A stretch of 64,000 nt of DNA from Bauldia sp963759235. Lineage in GTDB: Bacteria; Pseudomonadota; Alphaproteobacteria; Rhizobiales; Kaistiaceae. The notes beneath the pieces were generated by a model. It saw only the letters and a list, made by a program, of their open reading frames with translations, did not search any database and was not told the DNA's origin. This document shows positions 10,987-19,682 of this stretch, piece by piece; position 1 is the stretch's first letter, and every line of letters begins with the position of its first letter. The translations under genes and the position numbers were made by a program. The stretch spans positions 806,001 through 870,000 of the forward strand of contig CAVWYO010000006.1 in NCBI GenBank assembly GCA_963759235.1, read 5' to 3'.

Positions 10987-12138
10987 TCAGGCAGGCAGCG
11001 CCGGCAGGTCGATCCACCGTCGCTCGCGCCAGCTCTTCAATGCGGCATCGACCAGCTGCAGGCCCTTGGCGCCTTCGCGCAGCGTGTACAGCCACGGAGC
11101 ATCTTCGACTACGTGGCGGATGAACATTTCCCACTGGCGGCGGAAGCCGTTGGGGTAAGCCAGGGCGTCCGGCACCTCTTGCCAGTCAGCGCGGAAATCT
11201 CGCGTCTGCCGCTCATCCGGATTCCACACCGGACGCGGCGTCGCAACGCGCGGCTGGATACGGCAACGAGAGAGGCCCGCGACCGCCGAACCGAGAGTGC
11301 CATCGACCTGAAACACGACCAAGTCATCGCGGTAGACCCGTGTCGCCCAGGACGAGTTGATCGTTGCGGTAACTCCTCCTTCGAGCTGGAACGCGGCGAA
11401 TGCCGCGTCCTCGGCAGTGGCTTTATAAGCCTTGCCGGCTTCGTCGATTCGCTCTGGGATGTGGGTCGCGCCGAGACAGGAAACGCTCTCGACGATGCTG
11501 AAGAGATGGTCGAGCACGTAGCGCCAGTGGCAGAGCATGTCGAGGATAATGCCGCCGCCGTCCTCGGCGCGATAGTTCCACGACGGCCGCTGGGCAGGTT
11601 GGAGATCGCCCTCGAAGACCCAGTAGCCGAACTCCGATCGCACCGCGAGGATCCGGCCGAAAAACCCCGCCTGGCGAAGCAGGGCGAGCTTGAGGAGCCC
11701 GGGCAGGAACAGTTTGTCCATGACGACGCCGTTTCCGATGCCGCGCTCTTCGGCGAGTCGCGCAACCTTCAGCGCCGCCTCGAGCGTCGTGGCGGTCGGC
11801 TTCTCGCAATAGACATGCTTGCCGGCGGCAATCGCCCGCTCCAGCAGCTCTGGCCGCATCAACGTCGTTCCGGCGTCGAAGAAGATTTCGTCCTCGGCAT
11901 TGCCGAGGGCCGCATCGAGCTCAGTCGTCCACCGCTCGACACCATGGGCTGCGGCCAGCGCTTCGAGCTTGTCGGCGTTGCGCCCGACAAGGATGGGATC
12001 GGGCATGACGCGGTCGCCGGACTTGAGCATGACGCCACCAGCGGCGCGAATCGCGAGAATCGAGCGAATGAGATGCTGGTTTGTGCCCATTCGCCCCGTC
12101 ACGCCGTGCATGATGATGCCAAGGCGCCGGACTGCCAC
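10987..12138 (-). CDS. Gfo/Idh/MocA family oxidoreductase
   Basis: Sugar or polyol dehydrogenase (383 aa). The start region MAVRRLGIIMHGVTGRMG contains the nucleotide-binding glycine pattern, followed by AGKHVYCEKPTATT with the catalytic lysine and by EDGGGIILDMLCHWRYVLDH, whose two blocks match the conserved substrate-side histidine region. It is the first gene of the leftward arm. Its start is 45 bp from an AAGTAAC-N6-GTTACTA inverted repeat, and the TetR gene is divergent from it. The substrate cannot be read from the sequence. Confidence 0.86.
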   Translation of the reverse strand: MAVRRLGIIMHGVTGRMGTNQHLIRSILAIRAAGGVMLKSGDRVMPDPILVGRNADKLEALAAAHGVERWTTELDAALGNAEDEIFFDAGTTLMRPELLERAIAAGKHVYCEKPTATTLEAALKVARLAEERGIGNGVVMDKLFLPGLLKLALLRQAGFFGRILAVRSEFGYWVFEGDLQPAQRPSWNYRAEDGGGIILDMLCHWRYVLDHLFSIVESVSCLGATHIPERIDEAGKAYKATAEDAAFAAFQLEGGVTATINSSWATRVYRDDLVVFQVDGTLGSAVAGLSRCRIQPRVATPRPVWNPDERQTRDFRADWQEVPDALAYPNGFRRQWEMFIRHVVEDAPWLYTLREGAKGLQLVDAALKSWRERRWIDLPALPA

Positions 12139-12182
12139 GACGGAACCCCCCTAGCTCCCCCGGCCAACCGCCGTCCGAGGCT

Positions 12183-12202
12183 AAGTAACAAGGCGGTTAC
12201 TA
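12183..12202. promoter_or_regulatory. putative TetR operator, copy 1
   Basis: AAGTAAC (12183-12189), six bases, then GTTACTA (12196-12202). The inner AGTAAC/GTTACT arms are a perfect inverted repeat. It lies between the divergent dehydrogenase and tetR genes. The same architecture recurs at 13098-13117 after tetR, in front of the transporter operon. Confidence 0.7.
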
Positions 12203-12391
12203 ATTGGCGGACCGAACCGAGTCAATCGCGGACATTGTGCAAGGCTTTCGTTACTGGAGCGGGTGGCGCCAGATCGCGAAGACAAGTGCCTAACCCTCTC
12301 GGCCGGTCAGCCTCGCCTTTTTGCATCGTCCCGCTCCTAACGATACTTCTAGGCATATGCGCCGCGGCGCGGAGACGGCCTGGAGACGAAT

Positions 12392-13075
12392 TTGGTTGAC
12401 CGCTACGAGGAAAGCCTGAGTTCGCCGGCGCGCAGCGCGCTGCGCAGCAAGCCGGCGCAGCGGCCGCGCAATCCCGAACGGACCAAACGCGACATCCTGG
12501 TCGCCGCCCGCAGCGAGTTCTGCGAATACGGGTTGGATGGGGCGCGCGTCGACCGGATCGCGGCCGGCGCCGCCGCCAACAAGCGGCTGCTCTATCACTA
12601 TTTCGGCAACAAGGAAGCCCTCTACGCGGCGGTCCTCCTCGAGGCCTATCGCGAAATCCGTGCCGGCGAGCAGAAGCTCCATCTCGGCGAGCTGTCCCCC
12701 GAAGAGGCGATGCGCAAGCTGGTACGGTTCACCTTCAACCACTTCCGCGACAATCCCTGGTTCATTCGCCTGCTTGCGACCGAGAACATCCTCCGGGCCG
12801 AGTATGTGAAACGGATTAAGGAGGTGCCGGAACTACACTCGCCGATTGTCGCCCAGATCCGTGACGTGCTGGCCGCCGGGCAACGCCAGGGGCTCTTCCG
12901 CAGGGGCGTCGACCCGGTCCACCTCTACATATCCATCGCCGGGGTCAGCTATTTCTACTTCTCGAACATCCACACGCTGTCCGTCATCTTCAAGGTCCCG
13001 CTCGAGTCAAAAAAGGAGATGGCGAAGCGCCGAGCGCATGCGGAGGACGTGATCCTCGGCTACCTGCGCGCGTAA
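12392..13075 (+). CDS. TetR/AcrR family transcriptional regulator
   Basis: One-component regulator of 227 aa. The helix-turn-helix lies at about residues 40-75: GLDGARVDRIAAGA leads into the recognition helix ANKRLLYHYFGNKEALY. The C-terminal part (KLVRFTFNHFRDNPWF onward) is the ligand-binding and dimer domain. The start is a TTG behind GGAGACGAA; no nearer ATG would keep the full DNA-binding domain. It sits between two sugar-metabolism arms and is flanked on both sides by near-identical inverted repeats, so it probably represses both arms and itself until a sugar or an oxidised sugar is present. Confidence 0.88.
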   Translation: MVDRYEESLSSPARSALRSKPAQRPRNPERTKRDILVAARSEFCEYGLDGARVDRIAAGAAANKRLLYHYFGNKEALYAAVLLEAYREIRAGEQKLHLGELSPEEAMRKLVRFTFNHFRDNPWFIRLLATENILRAEYVKRIKEVPELHSPIVAQIRDVLAAGQRQGLFRRGVDPVHLYISIAGVSYFYFSNIHTLSVIFKVPLESKKEMAKRRAHAEDVILGYLRA

Positions 13076-13097
13076 GCGACGCGCGTGTCTTGTCACT

Positions 13098-13117
13098 AAA
13101 TAACTGGCGAGTTACTT
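13098..13117. promoter_or_regulatory. putative TetR operator, copy 2
   Basis: AAATAAC (13098-13104), six bases, GTTACTT (13111-13117). It differs from a perfect inverted repeat by one position and shares 12 of the 14 arm bases with copy 1. It lies 23 bp after tetR and 62 bp before the binding-protein gene, where it would control the rightward operon. Confidence 0.7.
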
Positions 13118-13178
13118 TCTTCAAATGCGGTCCTGATGGGAGGCGATCGCTCGAAAACCAAATTGGGAGGATACCTAG

Positions 13179-14471
13179 ATGAACAGCTGTCTGACCCGCC
13201 GCCAATTCGGGGGCCTGATAGCGTCCGGCGCTTCGCTCGCCGTGCTCGCGTCGACCTCGCGACGTGCATTTGCCGACACCCGGCTTCGCTACATCTGGTG
13301 GGGCAATCCCGACCGCGACAAGCGCACCAAGGCCATGGTCGCGCTCTACGAGACGAAGAATCCCGGCGTTGCGATCAGCGCCGAGACGTACGGCTGGAAC
13401 GACTACTGGACGAAGCTCGCCACCCAGGCGGCCGGCGGCAACCTGCCCGACGTCATCCAGATGGACTACCGCTACATCTTCGAGTGGGCGCGCCGTGGCC
13501 AGCTCGCCGACCTCACGCCGTTCCTCGGCAGCGACCTGCACATGGAGAACTTCGACAAGAACGTTCTCGACGCGGGCAAGGTCGACGGCAAGCTCTACGG
13601 CATCTCCATGGGCGCCAACTCCATCGCCGTCATCTACAGCGTGGACAAGTTGAAGGCGGCCGGCGGCGAGCTTCCCGATAGCAGCAAGTGGACGTGGGAC
13701 GACTATCGCAAGATCGGCATGGACGTGAAGTCCAAACTGCCTGACGGCGTCTACTTCAGCGCCAACATGGGCTTTTGGGAGCCGCTCCTGCAATGCTTCC
13801 TCCGCCAACGCGGCAAGGACCTCTACACGGCGGACGGACAACTCGGCTTCGACGCCACCGATCTCGGCGATTTCTGGAACTACTGGATGGAGATGCAGAA
13901 GGCCGGCCTGACGCCGCCGCCCGACGTGCAAGCCCAGGACAAGAACGGCCCGATCGAGACCCAAATGATCTCGGCCGGCCGCGCGGTCTTCGACTACACC
14001 AACTCCAACCAGCTTGTCGGCATGCAGAACCTGAACAAGGACAAGCTCGACCTAGCCATGTTTCCCAACCAGCCCGGTCTAAAAGCCGGCCAGTACCTGA
14101 AGCCGTCCATGTTCATGTCGCAGCGGTCGAACAGCAGCGTTCCCGACGAAGCGGCGAAATTCATCAACTTCGCCATCACTGACCTGGATGCGGCAGATAT
14201 CCTGCAGATCGAGCGCGGCGTACCGAGCGATTCCGAGGTGATCGCCCACATCGCGCCCAGCCTGTCGCCGACCGAGCAGCAGATCATAGCGTACCTGAAG
14301 CTAGTCGCCACCCACGTCAGCCCGTTGCCGCCGGCTCCGCCGAAGGGGGCCGGTGAGGTGGACGTGAAGATCATTCCGGCCTGGCAGGCGGTGTCGTTCG
14401 GCAAGATCAGCGTCGCGGATGCCGCAAACGACTTCGTCAACAAGGCGGCCGATATCCTGAAGCGCAGCTAG
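13179..14471 (+). CDS. ABC sugar transporter substrate-binding protein (family 1)
   Basis: Extracytoplasmic sugar-binding protein of 430 aa behind a good GGGAGG ribosome site. The N terminus, TRRQFGGLIASGASLAVLA, has the twin-arginine pattern RRQFGG and a hydrophobic core ending near RAFA, so export by the Tat system is likely. The mature start LRYIWWGNPDRDKR resembles family 1 binding proteins for oligosaccharides. First gene of the rightward operon with two permeases, two dehydrogenases and an ATPase, and directly downstream of the second TetR operator. The ligand is unknown. Confidence 0.87.
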   Translation: MNSCLTRRQFGGLIASGASLAVLASTSRRAFADTRLRYIWWGNPDRDKRTKAMVALYETKNPGVAISAETYGWNDYWTKLATQAAGGNLPDVIQMDYRYIFEWARRGQLADLTPFLGSDLHMENFDKNVLDAGKVDGKLYGISMGANSIAVIYSVDKLKAAGGELPDSSKWTWDDYRKIGMDVKSKLPDGVYFSANMGFWEPLLQCFLRQRGKDLYTADGQLGFDATDLGDFWNYWMEMQKAGLTPPPDVQAQDKNGPIETQMISAGRAVFDYTNSNQLVGMQNLNKDKLDLAMFPNQPGLKAGQYLKPSMFMSQRSNSSVPDEAAKFINFAITDLDAADILQIERGVPSDSEVIAHIAPSLSPTEQQIIAYLKLVATHVSPLPPAPPKGAGEVDVKIIPAWQAVSFGKISVADAANDFVNKAADILKRS

Positions 14472-14491
14472 CGGCGACTTGATACGATGCC

Positions 14492-14519
14492 CCCGGCGCG
14501 CGCGCAAAAGCGCGTCGGG
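14492..14519 (+). other. intercistronic stem-loop after the binding-protein gene
   Basis: CCCGGCGCGC (14492-14501) pairs with GCGCGTCGGG (14510-14519) through ten pairs including one G-U, with an 8-nt loop. Its position favours a downstream start for the permease gene (14535), since an earlier ATG at 14487 would put the hairpin inside the coding sequence. Confidence 0.55.
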
Positions 14520-14534
14520 CGGCAGAGGTGGGAC

Positions 14535-15497
14535 ATGGTGGCATCGACCGTCGCAGACCGCGCTGACGCCGGCCGCTCGGCGTCACGGGGTTTCGCGGCG
14601 CGGGTTCTGCGTGCCGTCAAGCGCAACGGTCCCGGATACTTGTTCCTGACGCCGTGGCTGATCGGCTTCTTCGGGCTGACCCTCGGTCCGACGATCGCCT
14701 CGCTGGTCCTGTCGTTCACCAACTATTCCCTGCTGGAGCCGCCCGTGTGGTCAGGGCTCGAGAACTATCACTATGCCTTCTTCGAGGACGACCAGCTGCG
14801 TGACGCGGTCGGCGTGACGTTCTCGTACGTGCTGTGGTCGGTGCCGGGTCGGCTCGTGCTGGCGCTTGCCTTGGCGTTGCTGCTCGACCGCGGCATCCGC
14901 GGCGCGGCGTTCTTCCGCGCGGTGTTCTATCTGCCGTCGCTCCTCGGCGCCTCGGTCGCCATTGCCGTCCTCTGGCGGCAGATCTTCGGCGACCAAGGCC
15001 TGATCAATCACGGGCTTGCCCTTTTCGGCATCGCCGGGCCGTCATGGATAACGCATCCGAGCTACGCCCTGTGGACGCTGGTGGCACTTGCGCTCTGGCA
15101 ATTCGGCTCGCCGATGATCATCTTCCTTGCCGGGCTTCGCCAGATCCCGACCGACTTGTACGAGGCCGCCGCGATGGACGGTGCGAGCCCGTTTCGTCAA
15201 TTCTACAAGATCACGCTGCCTCTTCTCACGCCGGTGATCTTCTTCAACCTGATCCTGCAGGCGATCGACGCGTTCAAGGCGTTCACGCCCGCCTTCATCA
15301 TCTCGAGCGGCACCGGCGGTCCAATCAATTCGACGCTGTTTTACACGCTCTACCTGTACCAGCAGGGTTTCGCCTATTTCCGCATGGGCTACGCTTCCGC
15401 CCTCGCATGGCTGCTCCTGGTCATCATCGCCGCCTTCACGGCGGTCGCCTTCCTGACCTCCCGCCGCTGGGTCTATTACCAGGATGAGGAACTTTGA
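14535..15497 (+). CDS. ABC sugar transporter permease, MalF class
   Basis: Inner-membrane permease of 320 aa. After a short cytoplasmic N terminus the first helix begins at YLFLTPWLIGFFGLTLGP. The EAA loop EAAAMDGASPFRQFYKITLP, which contacts the ATPase, is near residue 212. The ATG at 14535 follows AGAGGTGGG at a suitable distance; an alternative at 14487 has no ribosome site and would run through the stem-loop. The partner permease gene overlaps or follows within 30 bp. Confidence 0.86.
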   Translation: MVASTVADRADAGRSASRGFAARVLRAVKRNGPGYLFLTPWLIGFFGLTLGPTIASLVLSFTNYSLLEPPVWSGLENYHYAFFEDDQLRDAVGVTFSYVLWSVPGRLVLALALALLLDRGIRGAAFFRAVFYLPSLLGASVAIAVLWRQIFGDQGLINHGLALFGIAGPSWITHPSYALWTLVALALWQFGSPMIIFLAGLRQIPTDLYEAAAMDGASPFRQFYKITLPLLTPVIFFNLILQAIDAFKAFTPAFIISSGTGGPINSTLFYTLYLYQQGFAYFRMGYASALAWLLLVIIAAFTAVAFLTSRRWVYYQDEEL

Positions 15498-15523
15498 CGC
15501 CGGGCGGTGGAAGGAAGAGCACC

Positions 15524-16345
15524 ATGGCCGGCCTCATGCGCTATATGCTCATGGGGCTGGCGGCTATCGTCATGCTTTATCCGCTGTTGTGGATGCTCTC
15601 GAGCGCGTTCAAGCCCGAAGACGACATTTTCACCAATGTCGGCCTGATCCCCACGCACTGGATCTTCACCAACTTCATTGGCGGATGGACCGCGCTCGGC
15701 GTCAGCTTCACCCGGTTCTTCGAGAACTCGCTGATCATCGCCGGCTTCTGCGTCGTCGGCAACGTGCTCGCGTGCTCGCTCACCGCCTACGCCTTCGCCC
15801 GGCTGGAGTTTCGGCTGAAGAAACTGTGGTTCGCCCTCATGCTCGGCACGTTGATGTTGCCCTACCACGTGACGCTCGTGCCGCAGTACATCCTGTTCCT
15901 GAAGCTCGGCTGGGTGAACACCTTCCTGCCGCTGATAGTGCCGAAGTTCCTCGCGGTCGATGCCTTCTTCATCTTCCTGATGGTGCAGTTCTTTCGCGGC
16001 ATTCCCCGTGAAATCGATGAAGCCGCGATCATGGATGGCTGCGGCCCCTGGCGCATCTACTGGCGGATCATGCTGCCGCTGTCGACGCCGGTGCTGGCGA
16101 CGGCCGCCATCTTCTCCTTCATATTTACCTACGACGACTTCTTGGGACCCCTCATCTATCTGAACGACATGCGCGACTACACCGTGCCGCTGGCCCTACG
16201 CTCCTTCGTCGATGCCACCGGCGTCTCGCGCTTCGGCCAACTCTTCGCCATGTCGACCTTGTCCCTGATCCCGGTCTTCATCGTCTTCCTGGCCTTCCAA
16301 CGCCTGATCATTCGCGGCATCGCCCTCGGTGCGCTGAAGGGCTGA
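15524..16345 (+). CDS. ABC sugar transporter permease, MalG class
   Basis: Second permease (273 aa from the ATG at 15524, which has AAGGAAG in front). A TTG at 15494 overlapping the previous stop would add ten residues and cannot be excluded. The first helix is LMGLAAIVMLYPLLWML and the EAA-type loop is EIDEAAIMDGCGPWRIYWRI. It ends 17 bp before the next dehydrogenase gene. With the MalF-type partner it forms the channel of the importer. Confidence 0.86.
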   Translation: MAGLMRYMLMGLAAIVMLYPLLWMLSSAFKPEDDIFTNVGLIPTHWIFTNFIGGWTALGVSFTRFFENSLIIAGFCVVGNVLACSLTAYAFARLEFRLKKLWFALMLGTLMLPYHVTLVPQYILFLKLGWVNTFLPLIVPKFLAVDAFFIFLMVQFFRGIPREIDEAAIMDGCGPWRIYWRIMLPLSTPVLATAAIFSFIFTYDDFLGPLIYLNDMRDYTVPLALRSFVDATGVSRFGQLFAMSTLSLIPVFIVFLAFQRLIIRGIALGALKG

Positions 16346-16361
16346 CGGCCGATCCGATCGA

Positions 16362-17417
16362 ATGGAACATCGCATGCCAACTTCACCCGGATTCGCGTTC
16401 GCGACGATCGGCGTCAATCACGGCCACATCTATGGTCAGACCCGCGTCATGCTCGACGCGGGCTGCCGGCTGAAGTCGTTCTACGCCCCCGAAGACGATC
16501 TCGCCGCCGCCTATGCCGAGGCGTTTGCGGATGCGCGCCGGGTTGCCGACGAGCGGGCGATCCTCGAGGACGATGAGGTGAAGCTGGTGCTCGGCGCCGG
16601 TATCCTTGCCGACCGCGCGCCGATGGCTGTCCGCGCCATGCGCTACGGCAAGGATGTGATGCTCGACAAGCCGGGGGCGACCACCCTCGATCAGTTGTCC
16701 GAGCTTCGCGCCGTCCAGGCGGAGACCGGGCGCATCCTCTCGATCCTCTATTCCGAGCACTACACCCAGCGCGCGACGATCGCGGCGGGCGACCTGGTGA
16801 GGGGAGGGGTCATCGGCCGGGTGATCCAGACCGTCGGGTTGGGGCCCCACCGCATCGGCAACTACCCGCGGCCCGACTGGTTCTACCAGCGCGACCGCTA
16901 TGGCGGCATCCTCTGCGACATCGGCTCCCACCAGGTCGAGCAGTTCCTCTTCTTCGCCGGTGCGGACGAGGCGACCGTGGTTTCGAGCCAGATCGCCAAT
17001 TTCGATCATCCGGAGACCCCGGAATTCGAGGATTTCGGCCAGATGGTCCTCGTTTCCGACAGCGCCACCGGCTTCATTCGCGTCGACTGGTTCACCCAGG
17101 ACGGGCTGCCGGTGTGGGGCGACGGCCGCCTCTTCATCCTCGGCACGGAGGGAACCATCGAGCTCCGCAAATACATCGACGTTGCCGGCCGCAAGGGCGG
17201 CAATCATTTGTTTCTGGTCGACAAGTCAGGCGTTCGCCACGTCGACTGCTCGACGACGGAGATCACCTACGGCCAGCGGCTGCGCGACGATGTGATCAAC
17301 CGAACCGAGACCGCGATGCCGCAGGCGCGCTGCTTCCTGGCGACGGAGCTTGCCCTCACCGCGCAGGCGCAGGCGACGCGAATTGCGGGGAAACGACCGG
17401 AAAGGATCGTGCGATGA
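16362..17417 (+). CDS. Gfo/Idh/MocA family oxidoreductase
   Basis: NAD(P)-dependent dehydrogenase (351 aa; an ATG at 16374 is an equally possible start). The N-terminal segment FATIGVNHGHIYGQ is atypical of the usual GxGxxG loop but occurs in this family, and DVMLDKPGATT holds the lysine expected in the EKP position, here DKP. YGGILCDIGSHQVEQFLFF is the substrate-side histidine segment. The stop overlaps the start of the next dehydrogenase gene (ATGA), so the two are translationally coupled and probably act on successive or related intermediates of the imported sugar. Confidence 0.85.
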   Translation: MEHRMPTSPGFAFATIGVNHGHIYGQTRVMLDAGCRLKSFYAPEDDLAAAYAEAFADARRVADERAILEDDEVKLVLGAGILADRAPMAVRAMRYGKDVMLDKPGATTLDQLSELRAVQAETGRILSILYSEHYTQRATIAAGDLVRGGVIGRVIQTVGLGPHRIGNYPRPDWFYQRDRYGGILCDIGSHQVEQFLFFAGADEATVVSSQIANFDHPETPEFEDFGQMVLVSDSATGFIRVDWFTQDGLPVWGDGRLFILGTEGTIELRKYIDVAGRKGGNHLFLVDKSGVRHVDCSTTEITYGQRLRDDVINRTETAMPQARCFLATELALTAQAQATRIAGKRPERIVR

Positions 17418-18505
17418 GCCGCCGCCTGAAGGTCGGCGTGGTCGGCGCCGGGATCGGCGCCCATCATGTCGCGGCCTTTGGCAACCTGCCCGACCTCTAT
17501 GCGGTCGAGGCGGTCTGCGACGTTGACGGGGAGCGGGCGGGCGCGCTTGCCGGGCAGAACGGGATCGCCAAGACGGTGACGACCTACGACGATCTTCTTG
17601 CGCTCGATCTCGACATCGTCGACATCTGCACGCCGTCCAACCTGCACTTCGAGCAGGCAAGGCAGGCGCTCGAGGCGGGACGCCACGCCATCGTCGAGAA
17701 GCCGCTCGCCGCTTCGCTCGCCGAAGTGGATGCGCTGAAGCAAACGGAGGCGAGGAGCGGCAAGCGGGTGGCGCCGATCTTCCAGTACCGCTACGGAAAC
17801 GGTTTCCGGCGCCTCATGCACCTGAAGGCGAGGGGGCTGGTGGGCAAGCCCTATGTGGCCACGATCGACACCCATTGGCGGCGCACCCCGGCCTACTACG
17901 ACAACCCCTGGCGAGGCCGCTGGTCCTCCGAGCTCGGTGGCACGCTTGTCACCCACGCCATCCACGCCCACGACATGATGTGCGAGGTCATGGGGCCGAT
18001 CCGCAGCCTGTTTGCCCGGACTGCCACTCGCGTGAACCGGATCGAGACGGAGGATTGCGCGGCGATTGCCCTCGAAATGGAGAGTGGCGCGTTGGTCACG
18101 CTCTCGGTGACGCTCGGCAGCGAGCGGGAAATTTCGCGCCTGCGCTTCTGCTTCGACGGCCTGACCGTCGAGAGCGGCAGCGACCCTCCCTATGAACCGG
18201 GCGCCGAGCCCTGGCAGTTCATCACCACCGACGAGGCCCTGATGCGGCGGATCGGCGATGCGCTCGCCGACTTCATTCCGCTGCCGGAGCGATGGACGGG
18301 CCAGTTCCTCGACCTTCACGGCGCGCTGACCGAAGGGGCCGCCATGCCGGTGACGGTCGACGATGCGCGGCGGTCGATCGAGCTGGCGACCGCCGCCTAC
18401 GCCTCCGCGCGATCGGGAATGCCGGTCCAATTCCCGATCGGGCGCCAGCACCCCTTCTATGAGGGTTGGCAACCTCAGGCGCGCGAAGCGCCGGGAGCCG
18501 CGTGA
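17414..18505 (+). CDS. Gfo/Idh/MocA family oxidoreductase
   Basis: Dehydrogenase of 363 aa with a canonical N-terminal KVGVVGAGIGAHHVAAF Rossmann motif, AIVEKPLAASL with the family lysine, and GGTLVTHAIHAHDMM on the substrate side. It is the fourth Gfo/Idh/MocA gene in this two-armed locus. The ATG at 17414 overlaps the previous stop by four bases, and its own stop overlaps the ATPase start (TGATG), so the whole arm is one tightly packed transcript. Confidence 0.87.
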   Translation: MSRRLKVGVVGAGIGAHHVAAFGNLPDLYAVEAVCDVDGERAGALAGQNGIAKTVTTYDDLLALDLDIVDICTPSNLHFEQARQALEAGRHAIVEKPLAASLAEVDALKQTEARSGKRVAPIFQYRYGNGFRRLMHLKARGLVGKPYVATIDTHWRRTPAYYDNPWRGRWSSELGGTLVTHAIHAHDMMCEVMGPIRSLFARTATRVNRIETEDCAAIALEMESGALVTLSVTLGSEREISRLRFCFDGLTVESGSDPPYEPGAEPWQFITTDEALMRRIGDALADFIPLPERWTGQFLDLHGALTEGAAMPVTVDDARRSIELATAAYASARSGMPVQFPIGRQHPFYEGWQPQAREAPGAA

Positions 18506-19587
18506 TGGCGAGTCTCGAACTTCGGGAGGTCGTCAAGCGGTTCGGCACGCTTGAGGTGATTCACGGCGTGAACCTCGAGATCATGGACGGCGAGTTCGTT
18601 GTCTTCGTTGGTCCGTCGGGATGCGGGAAGTCGACGCTTTTGCGCATGATCGCCGGGCTCGAAGAGGTTACCGGCGGAGAGGTGGTGATCGACGGCGAGG
18701 GGGTCAATGCAATCTCCGCGGCAAAACGCGGGTTGGCCATGGTGTTCCAGTCCTACGCGCTGTACCCGCACATGTCGGTGCGCAAGAACCTCTCGTTCGG
18801 GCTTGAGACGATGCGGGCCCCCAAGCAGGAAATCACGGCGCGCGTCGCCGAGGCAGCGGAGATCCTGCAGATCGGCGAGCTCCTCGATCGTCGGCCGGGC
18901 CAGCTCTCTGGCGGCCAACGCCAGCGGGTGGCGATCGGCCGGGCAATCGTGCGCGAGCCGAAGATATTCCTGTTCGACGAACCGCTGTCCAACCTCGACG
19001 CGGAGCTGCGCACCCAAATGCGTGTCGAGATCAACAAGCTCCATCGTCGGCTCGGTACGACCATGATCTTCGTCACCCACGATCAGGTGGAGGCGATGAC
19101 GCTGGCCGACCGGATCGTGGTGTTGCGCTCCGGAGTCGTCGAGCAGATCGGCACCCCGCTCGACCTCTACAATCACCCGGCCAACCTCTTTGTCGCCGGC
19201 TTTATCGGCAGCCCGCGGATGAATTTCCTGGGCGGCGAGATCATCAGCGTCAACTCAGGCGTTGCGGATATCCGGCTGGAGTCTGAAGGACGGTTACGCC
19301 GCCGCGTCGGGGGCGGGACGTCGGGCGACCGGGTCACCGTGGGCGTTCGGCCCGAGGCGGTAGAGCTGACCGATGTCGAGACGGCAATGCTCTCGGGCGA
19401 AGTCCAGATCACGGAGCAGCTCGGAGGTGAAACGTTCGTCTATGTCGGCCTCGCTTCCGGCCAGTCGCTGACCGTCGAGATTCAAGGCCAAGTCGTGGTC
19501 AAGCCGGGCGCCCGGGTGGGAATGGGGTTCGACGCGGACGCCTGTCATGTCTTCGGCGGGGACGGCCGGTCGCTCTCCGACGAGTGA
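18505..19587 (+). CDS. ABC sugar transporter ATP-binding protein, UgpC/MsmK class
   Basis: Cytoplasmic ATPase (360 aa) of the importer. Walker A GPSGCGKST, signature LSGGQRQRV, Walker B IFLFDEPLSNLD, and the C-terminal OB-fold (TOBE) regulatory domain after about residue 235 typical of MalK-like proteins. The ATG at 18505 shares its A with the previous stop. It is similar to the lacK product at 29055. ATPases of this class can serve several importers, so it is a candidate to energise the ATPase-less transporter at 57403. Confidence 0.89.
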   Translation: MASLELREVVKRFGTLEVIHGVNLEIMDGEFVVFVGPSGCGKSTLLRMIAGLEEVTGGEVVIDGEGVNAISAAKRGLAMVFQSYALYPHMSVRKNLSFGLETMRAPKQEITARVAEAAEILQIGELLDRRPGQLSGGQRQRVAIGRAIVREPKIFLFDEPLSNLDAELRTQMRVEINKLHRRLGTTMIFVTHDQVEAMTLADRIVVLRSGVVEQIGTPLDLYNHPANLFVAGFIGSPRMNFLGGEIISVNSGVADIRLESEGRLRRRVGGGTSGDRVTVGVRPEAVELTDVETAMLSGEVQITEQLGGETFVYVGLASGQSLTVEIQGQVVVKPGARVGMGFDADACHVFGGDGRSLSDE

Positions 19588-19682
19588 AGGCAGGAATCGT
19601 CGCGTCGGCAACTGATGACTTGTTTCATGCGAGGTAGGTATAGATCCGTGTAAGGGGTCGGAGCTATCCGCGATCGAAGCAT

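Noticed and set aside
19294..19682. Extension of the molybdopterin oxidoreductase into the ATPase gene
   Set aside because: Produced by the one-base insertion near 19800; the corrected frame has a family-typical end and stops at 19683.
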